This document shows positions 26,701-34,622 of a stretch of DNA of 64,000 nt, piece after piece. Every line of letters starts with the position of its first letter. Position 1 is the stretch's first letter. The notes under the pieces were generated by a model. The model was not told the DNA's origin and made no database searches. It worked only from the letters and a program-made list of their open reading frames with translations. The DNA lies in the NCBI GenBank assembly GCA_030263805.2, contig CP136010.1, positions 1,131,001 to 1,195,000 of the forward strand, read 5' to 3'. Source of the stretch: Pseudomonas sp. FeN3W (GTDB lineage Bacteria > Pseudomonadota > Gammaproteobacteria > Pseudomonadales > Pseudomonadaceae). Both the position numbers and the translations under genes were made by a program.

Positions 26701-27099
26701 ATGTATCGTCTGACCACCCTGCTCGCTCTGAGCCTCGCCCTTCCCGCTGCCCACGCCGCCTCGTTGCAGGAGCAACAGCTGAATCAGCTGCTCGAGCAGG
26801 TCGCCCGCGAAAGCAGTGTCGGAACGCCCCGCGCGATCAACGAAGACATTCTCGACCAGGGCTACACCGTAGAAAACAACGTGTTGGTAAACCACCTCAG
26901 CGTGCAGCCACGCCATGCGGCGCAAATGCGCGACAATCCCGCCGATGTGCGCAGCCAGCTCGCCGTCAGCGTTTGTGGCAACGAAGGGCTGCGCAAGCTG
27001 ATGAGCCAGGGCGCGGTGCTGCGCTACGACTTCAGCGAGTACCAGAGCAACAAGCCCATCGCCAGCGAGCGCTACAAGGCCTCGGACTGCGGCCGCTAA
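26701..27099 (+). CDS. Small secreted or periplasmic protein, unknown function
   Basis: A 132-residue protein with a clear Sec signal (LTTLLALSLALPAAHAAS, cleavage likely after AHA) and a mature part with two cysteines (VCGNEG and SDCGR) that may form a disulfide. AAAGGAG precedes the ATG at ideal spacing. It resembles conserved Pseudomonas exported proteins with no assigned role, including those annotated as quorum-sensing-regulated, but I cannot name it with confidence. Confidence 0.75.
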   Translation: MYRLTTLLALSLALPAAHAASLQEQQLNQLLEQVARESSVGTPRAINEDILDQGYTVENNVLVNHLSVQPRHAAQMRDNPADVRSQLAVSVCGNEGLRKLMSQGAVLRYDFSEYQSNKPIASERYKASDCGR

Positions 27100-27111
27100 A
27101 AGGTGAAAGCA

Positions 27112-27140
27112 GGCGGGAGCAGGCCACGGCCCATCCCGCC
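27112..27140 (+). terminator. Hairpin after the small exported protein gene
   Basis: GGCGGGA pairs with TCCCGCC and encloses a second inner stem GGCC-AC-GGCC. It lies between the convergent stops at 27099 and 27152. The T run is poor (CTTATT), so it is a moderate candidate. Confidence 0.45.
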
Positions 27141-27151
27141 AGGCTTATTGA

Positions 27152-29566
27152 TCAAGCATCGCCCCGCAGTATCTGCGGATCACCCCTGCCGGCCACCGCG
27201 GCAGCCTCGTCCCTGGTGAGCAGTGCCGTGCGCGGCACGTTGCGCAGGCGTGCGCAGGCCGCGAGCACATTCGCCCAGCTGGCGCGGTTGGCGAACTGCA
27301 TGCCGAACTCATCCAGCGTACCGCCGCGGTTGCGATAGCCGAGCGCCGAACACTTGCGCGCATCCGGCAGAATCGGCCACAGGTGACCACGCGCCACTTC
27401 CGGCCGCATGTGCGTCAGCAGCACGCGCATCTCCATCGCATCCGGGAACAACCGCTCAGCTACACCTTCGCTGGCGCGCGCCTCGACTTCCCAATGATCG
27501 CGCGGCCCGCGGAAGCGACCCGGCTCCTGCAGATAGACCAGTCGATAAGCGCAGTCGGCCTCCTTGAGCCGCTTGGCCGCACGGAGCATCTCGCCCAGCT
27601 GATAGCTGCCGTTGGCAATCAGCAGCAATGCCTCGTTGCCCGGCTGCTCCTCGACCACGATGGCACCATCGCGCGCCAACTGCTCGGCCTGGGCCTGATC
27701 GAAGTAGCACGGCCGGTCGCGTTTGGGCATGACCAGGCAGGCCAGCTCGCCACGCGCCTGGTAGATCGATGGCAGCAGCGCCAGGGCGCTGTTGTGGTCG
27801 GCCGGAAACAGCACCCGGACCATATCGCTCATCTCACCAAGCAGCGCCTCGCAGAAGGTGGTGTCCTGGTGCGACTGCTGATTCTTGCCGTTCTCCCAAG
27901 TGTGCGACGTCGCGATCAGCGGCCAGCCGAGCCAGCCTGCTGGCCTGCCGATCTCCTTTTGCTGCCGGGAAAAGATGATGCTCTGCCGCACTACGCCCAG
28001 CATCTTCACGCAGAAGGCCTCGTAGCTGGCCACCAGATTCAAGCCGCCCTGGTTGGCAAGGCAGGCGGAGACCACCGCCTCCTCATTGAGGGCGGTAATG
28101 ATGGCGCCATCCACGGCCTCCAGCTCGCTTTCCGGCTCGATGACGCGATGCTTGAGCGCCTTGAGCACGCCGCCCAAACGGTTGCTGGCCAGCTCGTCCG
28201 GGTTACCCACCCGCGGCCGCAACGCGGGGTTGGCGGCCGTCAGCTCGACGAAGAAACGATCGACCGCTGCCATGGGTGAACAGGCGTCGTCGCGGTAATT
28301 CAGCTTCGGCATGGTCGGCGCAGGCGGGCGACGCGAAGCGAGCGGATTATCGCGCTCCAGCTCTCGCCCCTGGCGACTGCGCGTGAACAGCGCCAGTGAA
28401 GCAACCAGCTCCTGTTGCGGTACGAACAGACGCGCCGCGTATTCGTTGAACAGGTCGCGCGACTGCTCATCCCGGCTCGGATTACCCGGCAACGGCAGGT
28501 TGTGCGCTGCGTTGCTGCCGGCACCATAGAAGCCGAAGCCTTTCACCGTCTCGGCGATGCCATAGGGCATCGGTAGCGGATAGTTGAGAATGCCGCGTGC
28601 CTTCTCTTCCACGCGCCGTTCCAGGCGCAGCTCCATCTCCCACAGGGTGGTGACGAAAGCAGCGGGATCACGCCCATCGAACGGCATCGGGTCGAAGCCG
28701 CACTGGCTCAGGTGCTGGCGGAAATCCTCGAGCCCTTGTTCGGTGCCAAGCGCAGTGCGCTGCTCGATTCGCCGGCCGTTGGCGATCATCACCGGCAGCG
28801 CGACGCCGCAATCTTCGGCACGCCACCAGCGGGGAATCCAGTCACTGCCGCGCTGTTCTTCCGCCGCACCATCGGAGAGGAAGGCCACCAGCGTCTCGCC
28901 CGGCAGCGGCATGTGCGCATATTGCAGCTCGGCAAAACCGAGATAGCCGCCCTCGGCGATGCCGCCAGCAGTGTGCGGATTGACATGGCTACCCAGCGGC
29001 GCGAGTGGACTGCCGTCGGCCGCCTGGCCGTAACCGTAGAAATCCTGCAGCAGGCGATTCATGCCCGCCTCGCCGCCGACATAGGTTTGCGCCTGCTCCG
29101 GATGCAGGTTGCCCGTCAGCAGGTTGAGCGCATCGACGGCCGCCACACAGTGGCCCTGCCCCATAAGCCAGGCGCGGGTACGGCCAGTCAGCGCATTCAG
29201 GGCCAGGTAACCGGCATAGGCCGGCACCATGTTCAGCGCGCCGCCGGTATGTCCTTCGGGGTTCTGTTTGAAATCCTCGGCCGTCAGCGGCGAGCCGTCC
29301 AGACGCACCTGGCGCGCGTAGGTCATGTGCACCACCAGCCAGAGTCCGGCGCTGGCGACCCGATCGACCGCCTGCAGCAGCCGGTACACACTGGCCAAAT
29401 CCGGCTGATGACCTGCCTGTACCAGCTGATGGGCCAACCGGAACACCGCCGCCTGGGTCTCCAGCGCGTGCTCGAACGGCCCGAAACCTACACGCCAGGT
29501 GGCGAACTCCGGTTCGGCTTGCGCGTGTTGATCCAGCTCGACAAGGCTGGGCAGTAGCTGACTCAT
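27152..29566 (-). CDS. Phosphoketolase-family (XFP) thiamine enzyme, divergent
   Basis: An 804-residue protein of the xylulose-5-P/fructose-6-P phosphoketolase family, which cleaves ketose phosphates to acetyl phosphate. The TPP-binding segment is LSDGAAEEQRGSDW ... LPVMIANGRRIEQRTAL, and the XFP middle and C-terminal domains are visible (QKEIGRPAGWLGWPLIATSH, TWENGKNQQSHQDTTFCEAL, TLDEFGMQFANRASWANVL). The usual N-terminal GHWGTTPG and GPGHGGP motifs are not seen; instead EGHTGGALNMVPAYAGYL and MGQGHCVAAVDALN occur, so activity may differ. No acetate kinase gene adjoins it. GGAG lies 9 bases before the ATG. An FNR-type site at -41.5 suggests low-oxygen induction. Confidence 0.85.
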   Translation of the reverse strand: MSQLLPSLVELDQHAQAEPEFATWRVGFGPFEHALETQAAVFRLAHQLVQAGHQPDLASVYRLLQAVDRVASAGLWLVVHMTYARQVRLDGSPLTAEDFKQNPEGHTGGALNMVPAYAGYLALNALTGRTRAWLMGQGHCVAAVDALNLLTGNLHPEQAQTYVGGEAGMNRLLQDFYGYGQAADGSPLAPLGSHVNPHTAGGIAEGGYLGFAELQYAHMPLPGETLVAFLSDGAAEEQRGSDWIPRWWRAEDCGVALPVMIANGRRIEQRTALGTEQGLEDFRQHLSQCGFDPMPFDGRDPAAFVTTLWEMELRLERRVEEKARGILNYPLPMPYGIAETVKGFGFYGAGSNAAHNLPLPGNPSRDEQSRDLFNEYAARLFVPQQELVASLALFTRSRQGRELERDNPLASRRPPAPTMPKLNYRDDACSPMAAVDRFFVELTAANPALRPRVGNPDELASNRLGGVLKALKHRVIEPESELEAVDGAIITALNEEAVVSACLANQGGLNLVASYEAFCVKMLGVVRQSIIFSRQQKEIGRPAGWLGWPLIATSHTWENGKNQQSHQDTTFCEALLGEMSDMVRVLFPADHNSALALLPSIYQARGELACLVMPKRDRPCYFDQAQAEQLARDGAIVVEEQPGNEALLLIANGSYQLGEMLRAAKRLKEADCAYRLVYLQEPGRFRGPRDHWEVEARASEGVAERLFPDAMEMRVLLTHMRPEVARGHLWPILPDARKCSALGYRNRGGTLDEFGMQFANRASWANVLAACARLRNVPRTALLTRDEAAAVAGRGDPQILRGDA

Positions 29567-29599
29567 GGGTTCACTCCGTTGGTAAGCGGGTTGTGCTGT

Positions 29600-29641
29600 A
29601 GTCTAGGCAGCGCTCGATTCGTTATCTCTGATATGTATCAA
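29600..29641 (-). promoter_or_regulatory. ANR/FNR-type box and promoter of the phosphoketolase gene
   Basis: CTGAT-ATGT-ATCAA at 29628-29641 matches the ANR/FNR/DNR consensus TTGAT-N4-ATCAA at 9 of 10 positions. On the minus strand a -10 element TAGACT (29605-29600) starts 29.5 bases from the box centre. This is the exact spacing of a class II FNR promoter with the box at -41.5 and transcription starting near 29593. In the plus direction the corresponding -10 (CAAGGT) is poor, so activation mainly of the phosphoketolase gene is expected. Confidence 0.7.
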
Positions 29642-29698
29642 GTGGTCATGGCAACCGAGCGGGCAAGGTGGACATCATCGTACAGACAGGAAGGCAAC

Positions 29699-31108
29699 AT
29701 GGCTTTGCTCAGTTTTCTAGGCGCCATTCAGCAGGTCACCGGCTCCTGCTATCTCATTGAGACCCATGATGGTGCAAGGGTTCTGCTCGAATGCGGCATG
29801 CATCAGGGCCGCCGGGAAGAAGCCGGCGGCGACCGCAGCGCGTTCGCCTTCGACCCCAAGACGCTCGATGCGGTGGTGCTGTCTCACGCGCATATCGACC
29901 ACAGCGGCCTGCTGCCGCGCCTGGTCGCCCTCGGCTACCGCGGCGCGGTGCACTGCACCGATGCCACCGCTGAGCTGCTCGAACTGATGCTGCTGGATTC
30001 GGCGCAGATTCAGGAAAAGGATGCGGAGTGGGAAAACAAGTGGCGCGCACGGATCGGCAAACCCATGATCCAGCCGCTCTACACCCGCGTCGACGCCGAG
30101 CGCATGTTGAGCCAGCGCACCCCCCACGCCTATGGCGAGACGTTCGATGTCGCGCCAGGTGTCGCGGTGGCCTTCCACGATGCCGGTCACATCCTCGGTT
30201 CATCGATCGTGCAGTTGGATGTGCACGACCATGGCCGAACGCGGCGCGTGGTCTTCTCGGGCGACCTGGGCAACGATTGCTCGCCGCTGATGCATGCGCC
30301 AACCGTGCTCAAGGAAGCCGACGTGGTGCTCATGGAATCCACCTATGGCGACCGCAATCACCGCAGCCACGAAGACACCATCGAGGAGCTGGCCGGCATC
30401 CTGCAACAGGCTCACCGCGATGGCGGCAACGTGCTGATGCCCTCCTTCGCCGTTGGACGCACCCAGGACCTGATCTACTACCTCGGGCGCTTCTACCGTG
30501 AGGGCCGCCTGCCGCAGCAAGCGGTTTTCCTGGATAGCCCCATGGCCATCGGTGCCAACGCTATCTACTCACACTACAAGGATCAGCTGGATCTCGATGG
30601 CATCGACAATGCCCTTGGCGGAGCCAGCGGCAAGCTGTACGCCGAGCGCTGGTTGCCGATCCTCAGACCCACGCCGACACCGGAAGAATCGATGGCAATA
30701 AACCGCTTCAAGAGCGGCGTGATCATCATCGCCGGCAGCGGCATGTGCACCGGCGGGCGCATCCTTCACCACTTCAAGCACAACCTCTGGCGCGAGGAAT
30801 GCCATCTGGTGATTCCCGGCTTCCAGGCACGCGGTACGCTCGGCCGTGCCATCGTCGACGGTGCGAAAAGCGTCAAGCTACTGCACCAGCGCATCGCCGT
30901 GAATGCCAAGGTACATACCCTCGGCGGGTTCTCCGCGCACGCCGGCCAGTCCCAGCTGATCGACTGGGTCAGCAACTTCGAAAGCCGTCCGGAGCTCTAC
31001 TTGGTGCACGGCGAGCTGGAGAAGATGCAGGTACTGCAACAGACCATCCGTGAGCGTCTCGACTGGGAGGCACGCATTCCGGAGCCCGGCGACCGAATCG
31101 CCCTCTGA
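29699..31108 (+). CDS. Beta-CASP metallo-beta-lactamase RNase
   Basis: A 469-residue enzyme of the CPSF73-like/RNase J-like exonuclease group (COG1236). The zinc motif SHAHIDHSGLLPRL is near residue 62; further ligands lie in HDAGHILGSSIVQL and FSGDLGN. Beta-CASP motifs follow: MESTYGDRNH, VLMPSFAVGRTQD, IIIAGSGMCTGGR and the closing HTLGGFSAHAGQ. AGGAAGG sits 6 bases before the chosen ATG; an upstream in-frame extension of 40 residues is unsupported. It is expected to process or degrade RNA. It is divergent from the phosphoketolase gene, and a shared anaerobic control region lies between them. Confidence 0.9.
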   Translation: MALLSFLGAIQQVTGSCYLIETHDGARVLLECGMHQGRREEAGGDRSAFAFDPKTLDAVVLSHAHIDHSGLLPRLVALGYRGAVHCTDATAELLELMLLDSAQIQEKDAEWENKWRARIGKPMIQPLYTRVDAERMLSQRTPHAYGETFDVAPGVAVAFHDAGHILGSSIVQLDVHDHGRTRRVVFSGDLGNDCSPLMHAPTVLKEADVVLMESTYGDRNHRSHEDTIEELAGILQQAHRDGGNVLMPSFAVGRTQDLIYYLGRFYREGRLPQQAVFLDSPMAIGANAIYSHYKDQLDLDGIDNALGGASGKLYAERWLPILRPTPTPEESMAINRFKSGVIIIAGSGMCTGGRILHHFKHNLWREECHLVIPGFQARGTLGRAIVDGAKSVKLLHQRIAVNAKVHTLGGFSAHAGQSQLIDWVSNFESRPELYLVHGELEKMQVLQQTIRERLDWEARIPEPGDRIAL

Positions 31109-31118
31109 AGGCGGCACG

Positions 31119-31175
31119 CCGAAGCCGCTTGCGGCTTCGGTCAGCTACGCGCCACGCAACCGGCTTGAGCCGGTT
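31119..31175. repeat. Two adjacent hairpins in the RNase-LOG gene gap
   Basis: CCGAAGCCG-CTTG-CGGCTTCGG (31119-31140) is followed by AACCGGCT-TG-AGCCGGTT (31158-31175). The first may end transcription of the RNase gene, although there is no T run. Two close stems of this kind also resemble REP-like elements, but I saw no second copy in the window. Confidence 0.5.
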
Positions 31176-31223
31176 GACCGCACCCTATAGCCTGAACGCG
31201 ACGCTCATACATGGAGATGTTGT

Positions 31224-32315
31224 ATGTCCTTTGATTCGGATGACTACCTGTCGCGGCATTTCAAGACCAGCGGAGCCGAACTGGAAAGCAAGCTCGATGA
31301 GCTGACCGCGTTGGTCGTTCCGGAAAACAGTCCGAACCTCTCCCTGTACCGGGAGATGCTGGTAACCGTAACGCGCATGGCCCAGGCCGACCGCAGCCGC
31401 TGGGATGCCAAGATCCTGCTGCAGACGATGCGCGAGATGGAGCACGCGTTCAGCCGCCTCGACCAGTTCAAGCGGCGCCGCAAGGTAACGGTGTTCGGCT
31501 CAGCCCGAACGCCGGTCGAGCATCCCCTGTATGCGCTGGCTCGGCAGTTGGGCTCCATCCTTGCGCACTACAACTTCATGGTCATCACTGGCGCCGGTGG
31601 CGGCATCATGGCCGCGGCCCACGAAGGTGCCGGACGCGACAGCAGCCTGGGGCTGAACATCACGCTGCCTTTCGAGCAACATCCCAACCCGACGGTCGGC
31701 GGCACCGAGAACCTGCTGTCATTCCACTTCTTCTTCGTGCGCAAACTGTTCTTCATCAAGGAAGCCGATGCGCTGGTGCTCTGCCCAGGCGGGTTCGGCA
31801 CACTGGACGAAGCACTGGAAGTGCTGACACTGATCCAGACCGGCAAGAGCCCGCTGGTGCCGATCGTGCTGCTCGACGAGCCTGGCGGCACCTACTGGAA
31901 AGATGCACTGCAGTTCATGCGCGATCAGCTGGAGGAGAATCGCTACATCCTGCCCAGCGACATGCGATTGATGCGTTTGGTGGACGATGCGGAGGAAGCA
32001 GCCAGGGAAATCGCCAACTTCTATCGCAACTTTCACTCGAGTCGCTGGCTGAAGGATCGTTTCGTACTGCGCCTTAACCACGCACTGAACGACCAGGCGA
32101 TGGACTACCTGAACGCGGAGTTCACCGATCTGTGTCTGAAGGGCGTATTCGAACAGCAGAACTGCTGCGAATCGGAACTGGACGAGCCGGAACTGCAGCG
32201 CCTGCCGCGCTTGAGCTTCGTCTTCAACGGCCGCAACCACGGTCGCTTGCGAGAGCTGACGGACTACATCAACGAACCGGCCAACTGGGCGCGGCCGCTG
32301 GCGAGCGAGGATTGA
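31224..32315 (+). CDS. LOG-family (TIGR00730) nucleotide-binding protein
   Basis: A 363-residue Rossmann-fold protein with the LOG family glycine-rich loop GAGGGIMAAAHEG near residue 122-134 and the signature PGGFGTLDEALE near residues 189-200. Shorter LOG proteins are cytokinin-type phosphoribohydrolases or nucleotide 5'-monophosphate nucleosidases (PpnN-like). This longer form has an extra N-terminal helical segment of about 85 residues and a C-terminal extension of about 90 residues, as in a Pseudomonas group annotated only as LOG family. GGAG lies 7 bases before the ATG. Confidence 0.82.
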   Translation: MSFDSDDYLSRHFKTSGAELESKLDELTALVVPENSPNLSLYREMLVTVTRMAQADRSRWDAKILLQTMREMEHAFSRLDQFKRRRKVTVFGSARTPVEHPLYALARQLGSILAHYNFMVITGAGGGIMAAAHEGAGRDSSLGLNITLPFEQHPNPTVGGTENLLSFHFFFVRKLFFIKEADALVLCPGGFGTLDEALEVLTLIQTGKSPLVPIVLLDEPGGTYWKDALQFMRDQLEENRYILPSDMRLMRLVDDAEEAAREIANFYRNFHSSRWLKDRFVLRLNHALNDQAMDYLNAEFTDLCLKGVFEQQNCCESELDEPELQRLPRLSFVFNGRNHGRLRELTDYINEPANWARPLASED

Positions 32316-32426
32316 TGCCCTTTGCTGGCCCGAACTCTGGGTATGGCGAGTGCTTGTAAGGCTAGTCGGCTTCAGCGTTGACTGCTCGCCGACGCGCACA
32401 GCCAGCCATAAAGCCCCACCTCCGGT

Positions 32427-32894
32427 TCAATCTGCCGAACTACCGCCGCGCAACATTCGGCTGATCAACTCCAGCGGATAACCGCGATAGCTGAGAAAAC
32501 GCCCCTGCTTGGCCCGCTCTTTGGCGTCAGCAGGCAAGCGTCCAGCGAACTTGCGCTGCCAGAGCTCGCGCAACTGCTCACCCCAGTCGAAACCACTGTC
32601 ACGCAATGCCTGTTCGATATCCGTTCTGGGCAACCCGCGCTGGGCCAATTCCTCGCGGATGCGCAACGGCCCATAGCCGGCATTGGCCCGGCTTCTGACA
32701 AAGCTTTCGAGATAGCGGGATTCGGAAAGCAACCCCTGCTCGCATAGACGATCCAGGGCCTGCTCGATCAACTCAGGAGGGGCGCCACGCTGGCGCAGCT
32801 TACGGGCCAGCTCGACGCGACCATGTTCGCGTCGAGCCAGCAGGTCCATGGCCGTCCGCCGTACCGCGACGGGATTATCGAGCACGGCAGCCAT
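32427..32894 (-). CDS. recX: Recombination regulator RecX
   Basis: A 155-residue, mostly helical protein that binds RecA filaments and limits recombination and SOS activity. RecX features are visible: ALDRLCEQGLLSESRYLESF, then FVRSRANAGYGPLRIREELA and the closing FLSYRGYPLELISRML. It starts 5 bases after the recA stop, so it is co-transcribed with recA and SOS-inducible at reduced level. Confidence 0.95.
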   Translation of the reverse strand: MAAVLDNPVAVRRTAMDLLARREHGRVELARKLRQRGAPPELIEQALDRLCEQGLLSESRYLESFVRSRANAGYGPLRIREELAQRGLPRTDIEQALRDSGFDWGEQLRELWQRKFAGRLPADAKERAKQGRFLSYRGYPLELISRMLRGGSSAD

Positions 32895-32899
32895 GGGGA

Positions 32900-33943
32900 T
32901 CAGAGATCGGCGTCAGCCAGATCTTCGCTTACCGCGTTCGCCTTGCTACCACCGGCGACCACTAGCAGCTTGTCGCGGATCTGCTGTTCGATCTCGCGAC
33001 CGATTTCCGGATTGTCTTCCAGGTACTTGGCGGCATTGGCTTTGCCCTGGCCGATCTTATTGCCCTTGTAGGCGTACCAAGCGCCGGACTTCTCCACCAG
33101 GCCCTGCTGCACGCCAAGATCGATGACCTCGCCATTGCGGTAGATACCCTTGCCATAGAGGATCTGGAACTCCGCCTGACGGAACGGTGGCGCCACCTTG
33201 TTCTTCACCACCTTGACACGAGTCTCGCTACCAACGACCTCGTCACCTTCTTTAACCGCACCGGTACGGCGAATGTCCAGACGAACCGAAGCATAGAACT
33301 TCAGCGCGTTACCACCGGTAGTGGTTTCCGGGCTGCCGAACATCACGCCGATTTTCATGCGGATCTGGTTGATGAAGATGACCAGGCAGTTGGCGTTCTT
33401 GATGTTGCCGGTGATCTTGCGCAGCGCCTGAGACATCAGACGGGCCTGGAGGCCGACGTGTGCGTCGCCCATCTCGCCTTCGATTTCGGCTTTGGGCACC
33501 AGCGCCGCCACGGAGTCGACGATGATCACGTCGACCGCATTGGAGCGCACCAGCATGTCGGTGATTTCCAGCGCCTGCTCGCCGGTATCCGGCTGCGAAA
33601 CCAGCAGGTCGTCGACGTTCACGCCCAACTTGCCGGCGTAGTCCGGGTCCAGCGCATGTTCGGCGTCGACGAAGGCGCAGGTGGCGCCCATCTTCTGCGC
33701 CTCGGCGATGACCGAGAGGGTCATGGTGGTCTTGCCGGACGATTCGGGACCGTAGATCTCGACGATTCGTCCCTTCGGCAGGCCGCCGATGCCCAGCGCG
33801 ATATCCAGGCCCAGCGAGCCTGTGGAGATGGCCGGAATCGCCTGGCGATCGTGATCGCCCATGCGCATCACTGCGCCCTTGCCGAACTGCTTTTCAATCT
33901 GGCCCAGGGCTGCAGCCAAGGCGCGCTTCTTGTTCTCGTCCAT
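32900..33943 (-). CDS. recA: Recombinase A
   Basis: Strand-exchange recombinase and LexA co-protease. The 347-residue protein has Walker A GPESSGKTT at residues 65-73, Walker B VDVIIVDSVAALVP, the L2 DNA-binding loop around NQIRMKIGVMFGSPETTTGG, and an acidic C-terminal tail. GAGGATTCG precedes the ATG. A LexA box lies 41 bases upstream, and recX follows directly. Confidence 0.98.
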   Translation of the reverse strand: MDENKKRALAAALGQIEKQFGKGAVMRMGDHDRQAIPAISTGSLGLDIALGIGGLPKGRIVEIYGPESSGKTTMTLSVIAEAQKMGATCAFVDAEHALDPDYAGKLGVNVDDLLVSQPDTGEQALEITDMLVRSNAVDVIIVDSVAALVPKAEIEGEMGDAHVGLQARLMSQALRKITGNIKNANCLVIFINQIRMKIGVMFGSPETTTGGNALKFYASVRLDIRRTGAVKEGDEVVGSETRVKVVKNKVAPPFRQAEFQILYGKGIYRNGEVIDLGVQQGLVEKSGAWYAYKGNKIGQGKANAAKYLEDNPEIGREIEQQIRDKLLVVAGGSKANAVSEDLADADL

Positions 33944-33983
33944 CGAATCCTCACTTGATCAAGAGGGCCAGAGGCCACAACAA

Positions 33984-33999
33984 CTGTATAAGTAGCCAG
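33984..33999 (-). promoter_or_regulatory. LexA (SOS) box upstream of recA
   Basis: The plus strand reads CTGTATAAGTAGCCAG, i.e. CTG-N10-CAG with a TATA core, 41 bases before the recA ATG. Position and match fit SOS repression of recA. Confidence 0.75.
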
Positions 34000-34026
34000 T
34001 ATTAGAACATAGGCAAATTTACTCGC

Positions 34027-34524
34027 CTAGCCCCGAAACTGTTTTTCTCCGGCCGTCAGCGCAAGCAGCCCTTGCAACGCCGCCGCGACTGTCTGCTCAC
34101 GTACAGCCTGGCGATCGCCGGCGAACAGATAGCGTTGGACCTGCAGATGAACGTCATCGGCCCAGGCAATCCAGACCGTGCCCACCGGTTTTTCCGCTGA
34201 GCCACCACCAGGCCCGGCGATGCCGCTGACGGCCACTGCGAAGCGCGCACCACTGTTCTGCTGCGCTCCGCGCGCCATCGCCTGCACCACTTCGGCGCTG
34301 ACCGCGCCGACCTGATCGAACAGCTCCGCCGGTACGCCGAGCTGGCATGTCTTCTGAGCGTTGGAATAGGTGATATAGCCGGCCTCGAACCAGGCCGAGC
34401 TGCCGGCGATACGGGTGATGGCCTCGGCGATGCCGCCACCGGTGCAGGATTCCGCGGTGCTGACCTGCGCACCCAGTCGTTGCAGCGCCTCGCCCAGCTG
34501 CGCGGCCAGTTCAGTGAGATTCAT
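34027..34524 (-). CDS. pncC: CinA C-terminal-domain nicotinamide-nucleotide amidase
   Basis: A 165-residue protein of the CinA C-terminal domain, which deamidates nicotinamide mononucleotide to nicotinate mononucleotide in NAD recycling. The motif STAESCTGGGIAEAITRIAG near residues 23-42 and GIAGPGGGSAEKPVGTVWIA near 107-126 are diagnostic. The start five codons inside the longest frame is preferred because GGAG lies 7 bases before it. It is upstream of recA on the same strand, the usual cinA-recA-recX order. Confidence 0.93.
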   Translation of the reverse strand: MNLTELAAQLGEALQRLGAQVSTAESCTGGGIAEAITRIAGSSAWFEAGYITYSNAQKTCQLGVPAELFDQVGAVSAEVVQAMARGAQQNSGARFAVAVSGIAGPGGGSAEKPVGTVWIAWADDVHLQVQRYLFAGDRQAVREQTVAAALQGLLALTAGEKQFRG

Positions 34525-34622
34525 CAGGGCTCCGGCCAAAGGAAAGTGGCCGATACCCTACACCAGCGGGCGACCGAGTTCAGCCCATCCGCGTTGCCAA
34601 TGGTCGAGATGCGCCTCGGCGA

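Noticed and set aside
27146..27156. TTGATCAAG as an FNR half-site
   Set aside because: There is no 4-base spacer between TTGAT and ATCAA, and it lies at the end of a gene, not upstream.
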